Positions 32,216 through 34,298 of a DNA stretch of 34,298 nt are shown here, piece by piece (the first letter of the stretch is position 1; the number at the start of each line of letters is the position of its first letter). The DNA comes from Novosphingobium sp. (GTDB lineage: Bacteria > Pseudomonadota > Alphaproteobacteria > Sphingomonadales > Sphingomonadaceae). Below the pieces are notes generated by a model. That model did not search any database and was not told the DNA's origin. It saw only the letters and a program-made list of their open reading frames with translations. The position numbers were made by a program, and so were the translations under genes. The stretch spans positions 1-34,298 of the forward strand of contig PNJT01000008.1 of the NCBI GenBank assembly GCA_013822005.1, in the 5' to 3' direction.

Positions 32216-34298
32216 TCAGAACGAAAGGCGGATGCCCCCGTTCACGCCGTGGCTGTTAAGATCGTTGCGAAACGAGCCCTGATATCCCACGAACACGCCG
32301 GCACTGCCACCGATCTTGGCGCTGAGCCCGGCATTGACATCGATCACAGACCGCCCCGAACCAATGGTCGAAACCGTAAATGTTCCGCCGGTCACGCCGT
32401 TAAAATAGGCACTGACGCTGCCCGGATTCTCGTTCACGTCGTAACGGTAGGCCACATTGAGGTAAGGCGAGATCGAACCCATTGGAGCCGCTATCCGCGC
32501 GCCGACCACCAGGTCGGTCCGTTTGGCATCGATTTGGTTCACCGTCAGGTTGAGCGCGCCCATTCCCGCTTCGGTGAAGCCGTTGACTTGCCCGGAAGCG
32601 AAATTGACCCCGACATAGGGAACGAAGGTGAACTTTTCCCCGCCCATGTCATAGCCCAGTGTCAGCACTCCCTTGAACAGGTTGCCCTTGGTGCTGGCTG
32701 TCGCAATACCCGAAATCAGGGTCTGGCCGCTACCGCCCGAGACAACCTTGGTCGCGGTGATATCGCCCGAAACGTAAGCCACCTGGGCATTCACGTGAAG
32801 CTTGTCCGCCGCATAGCCGACATAGCCGCCAACTTGCCAGGACTTGCTCTTGCCCGCGGAATTGCCGCCCAGGTAGGTCACCTTGTCTTCGCTATAGCCG
32901 CCGGCCACGCCGAATCGCAGGTTGTCCGTTCCGAGGTCGGCACCGATCGCCCCGCCGGTGATCGAATGGTCGTTACCCATCCGGTAATCACCGCGGTCCT
33001 TGCCGCTGCCCCAGCTGCCGTAGGCGTTGATCCACAGCCCGGTCTTGGCATCGTCGCTGCCATTTTCGGCCAGGCGAAGCGCAACCTGGCGCGTGAACAG
33101 TTCACCCTGGTCCAGCAGAGAGGTGGCATAGGCACCATAGGGTTCGGGGCTGGCCGTGGTGAACAGCGCCTCGGCCTGGGCCGCGGTCATGTTGTCGATC
33201 TTGAGGATTGTCGGGGCCGCACCCGCGCTGCCGATGATCCCGGTCAGGCCATTGGCAACCGCGACCTGGTTGGGATTGGTGGCCGCAGTGTTGTAGGCGG
33301 TGCGAACCACGACCAGGCGATAGTTGTTGCCCTGGATCCCGCCGCCGTTGGCAACCGCGTTGGACAGGTTCAGGAAGGCCGAGATATTGGTTCCGGTGAC
33401 CGTGGCAAAGCTGCCGGTGATCCCGCCGGTGGTGGTGATGATGTCAAAGTTCGTCCCCGCCACATAGAGGTTGCTGTTCCTGGTGATCGCCAGTGTTCCG
33501 GCCAGGGTGGCGGTGCCGGGTACGCCCGAAACGGCGATCCGGTCAAAGTCGACCCCGGCGACAACCGTGCTGGTCCCGTTGGAGAGCACTTCGGCCGCAT
33601 AGGTCCCGCTTGAGCCCTGCGTGTAGCTGCCCACAACGGCCAGAATCCCAGGGCTCAGGCCCGGCGAAACCGTGCCGTTGCTGGTCACGGCCCCGACAAT
33701 GGTACCCGGCGCAGTGCCGATCCCGCCGCGCAGCGTGCCGCCCGAAGCGACAGTCACCGTTGGCGAGGTCAAGGTGCCATCGACCCGCAGCGTCGCCCCG
33801 CTGGCCACGGTGGTGGTCGCCGCGCTCAACGTGCCGTCGAGATCGAGCGTGCCGGCATTGACGCCAAGGTTGCCGGTCAGCACGCTGCCAGCCCCTGTGA
33901 GGGCGAAAGTTCCCGTCCCAACCTTGGTCAGACCGCCCGATCCGGCCGCAAACTGACCCGAGAAGGTGGTCGATGCATTGTTGCCGCCGGTGGTCAGTAC
34001 ATTGCCATCCGTCTGCACAGTTCCCGAACCCGACAGCGCGCCGATCGCCTGGTTGCCGACGAAACCGCCAAACTGATCGCCCAAAGTGCCGTTAATGATG
34101 TGGGTCGAATTGGCGCTGAGGCCATTGAGGCTGAGCGCGCCAAGCATATTGCCAACCGCCACCGTGGTCGTGCCCGAGTAGGTGTTCGTCCCGGCCAGCC
34201 CGACGGTGCCTTGAATTTCGACATTGCCGGTCCCCGACATATTGCCGCCATAAATATCGAACGACCCGGTCAAAATGACATTTGCATTGTTGACCACA
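32216..34298 (-). CDS. autotransporter, N-terminus beyond the window
   Basis: The last about 693 residues of a type V secreted protein; the reading frame is open to the window edge, so signal peptide and start are not seen. The visible passenger has autotransporter-associated repeats: GTNTYSGTTTVAVGN, GGLTKVGTGTFALTG and NAGTLDLDGTLSA. They form a beta-helix rich in Gly, Thr and Ala. The barrel starts near residue 410 of the visible part (TGLWINAYGSWGSGKDRGDY) and ends in a C-terminal Phe (GIRLSF). The barrel resembles that of the gene at 14190 (GFTEAGMGALNL against GFTETGAGAANL), so the two are paralogues in this region. Passenger function is unknown. A strong terminator follows. Confidence 0.92.
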   Translation of the reverse strand, partial: VVNNANVILTGSFDIYGGNMSGTGNVEIQGTVGLAGTNTYSGTTTVAVGNMLGALSLNGLSANSTHIINGTLGDQFGGFVGNQAIGALSGSGTVQTDGNVLTTGGNNASTTFSGQFAAGSGGLTKVGTGTFALTGAGSVLTGNLGVNAGTLDLDGTLSAATTTVASGATLRVDGTLTSPTVTVASGGTLRGGIGTAPGTIVGAVTSNGTVSPGLSPGILAVVGSYTQGSSGTYAAEVLSNGTSTVVAGVDFDRIAVSGVPGTATLAGTLAITRNSNLYVAGTNFDIITTTGGITGSFATVTGTNISAFLNLSNAVANGGGIQGNNYRLVVVRTAYNTAATNPNQVAVANGLTGIIGSAGAAPTILKIDNMTAAQAEALFTTASPEPYGAYATSLLDQGELFTRQVALRLAENGSDDAKTGLWINAYGSWGSGKDRGDYRMGNDHSITGGAIGADLGTDNLRFGVAGGYSEDKVTYLGGNSAGKSKSWQVGGYVGYAADKLHVNAQVAYVSGDITATKVVSGGSGQTLISGIATASTKGNLFKGVLTLGYDMGGEKFTFVPYVGVNFASGQVNGFTEAGMGALNLTVNQIDAKRTDLVVGARIAAPMGSISPYLNVAYRYDVNENPGSVSAYFNGVTGGTFTVSTIGSGRSVIDVNAGLSAKIGGSAGVFVGYQGSFRNDLNSHGVNGGIRLSF

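Noticed and set aside
32135-33613. 492-residue plus-strand ORF
   Set aside because: It crosses the autotransporter terminator and is antisense to the autotransporter barrel.

Overview
The window is GC-rich, densely packed bacterial chromosome. Gene content and order point to an alphaproteobacterium of the order Sphingomonadales (Novosphingobium/Erythrobacter/Sphingomonas-like). The main pointers are serS-surE-LysM/M23-rimO, pyrB next to a degenerate pyrC, tRNA-Leu beside tig, DUF3297, SPOR-domain proteins, C-terminal-Phe autotransporters, and palindromic repeats carrying CTGAGCTTGTCGAAG. Genus and species cannot be read from the sequence.

Layout. 260-2169 (+): a small unknown ORF overlapping an exported amidase, closed by a strong terminator. 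2227-5823 (-): trigger factor, tRNA-Leu(UAG) and SppA peptidase, so the tRNA lies between the two protein genes. 5983-6536 (+): a DUF433/DUF5615 toxin-antitoxin-type pair. 6592-8819 (+): pyrB and a pyrC-like gene that has lost most metal ligands, overlapping by ATGA. 8889-11533 (-): an orphan ParA, a ribbon-helix-helix partner and a TPR-SPOR protein. 11782-14121 (+): a divergent Sel1-SPOR protein and a DUF418 membrane protein. 14190-16478 (+): a complete autotransporter with a terminator, followed by about 300 bp of palindromic repeats. 16810-18210 (-): der. 18327-19004 (+): a CHAP hydrolase. 19033-19320 (-): DUF3297. 19423-19497 (+): tRNA-Val(CAC). 19510-20943 (-): a secreted, probably beta-helical protein of unknown role. 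21197-25666 (+): serS, surE, LysM/M23, rimO. 25882-29196 (+): an MmeI-like single-chain restriction-modification enzyme preceded by a structured, GEMM-like leader. 29193-32090 (-): two FAD-dependent oxidoreductases. 32216-34298 (-): a second autotransporter that runs off the window.

How it fits together. Most genes are housekeeping: protein folding and secretion (tig, sppA), pyrimidine synthesis (pyrB/pyrC'), translation and ribosome assembly (serS, der, rimO, two tRNAs), and envelope or division functions (two SPOR proteins, CHAP, LysM/M23). The accessory layer is the toxin-antitoxin pair, the restriction-modification gene, the autotransporters and many palindromic repeats. Some repeats have entered coding sequence: one lies in frame inside the restriction-modification gene, and another supplies the stop codon of one oxidoreductase and the ribosome-binding site of the next.

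The most interesting items are: (1) the leader of the restriction-modification gene, with a 7-bp closing stem, GCAAACC and GGGACGCAA-like blocks resembling class-I c-di-GMP riboswitches, and an 8-bp alternative stem; (2) the chromosomal ParA/RHH pair with ParF-ParG-like architecture beside SPOR proteins; (3) the palindrome carried in frame by the restriction enzyme; (4) the probably non-catalytic dihydroorotase. All calls are from reading the sequence; no search was run.
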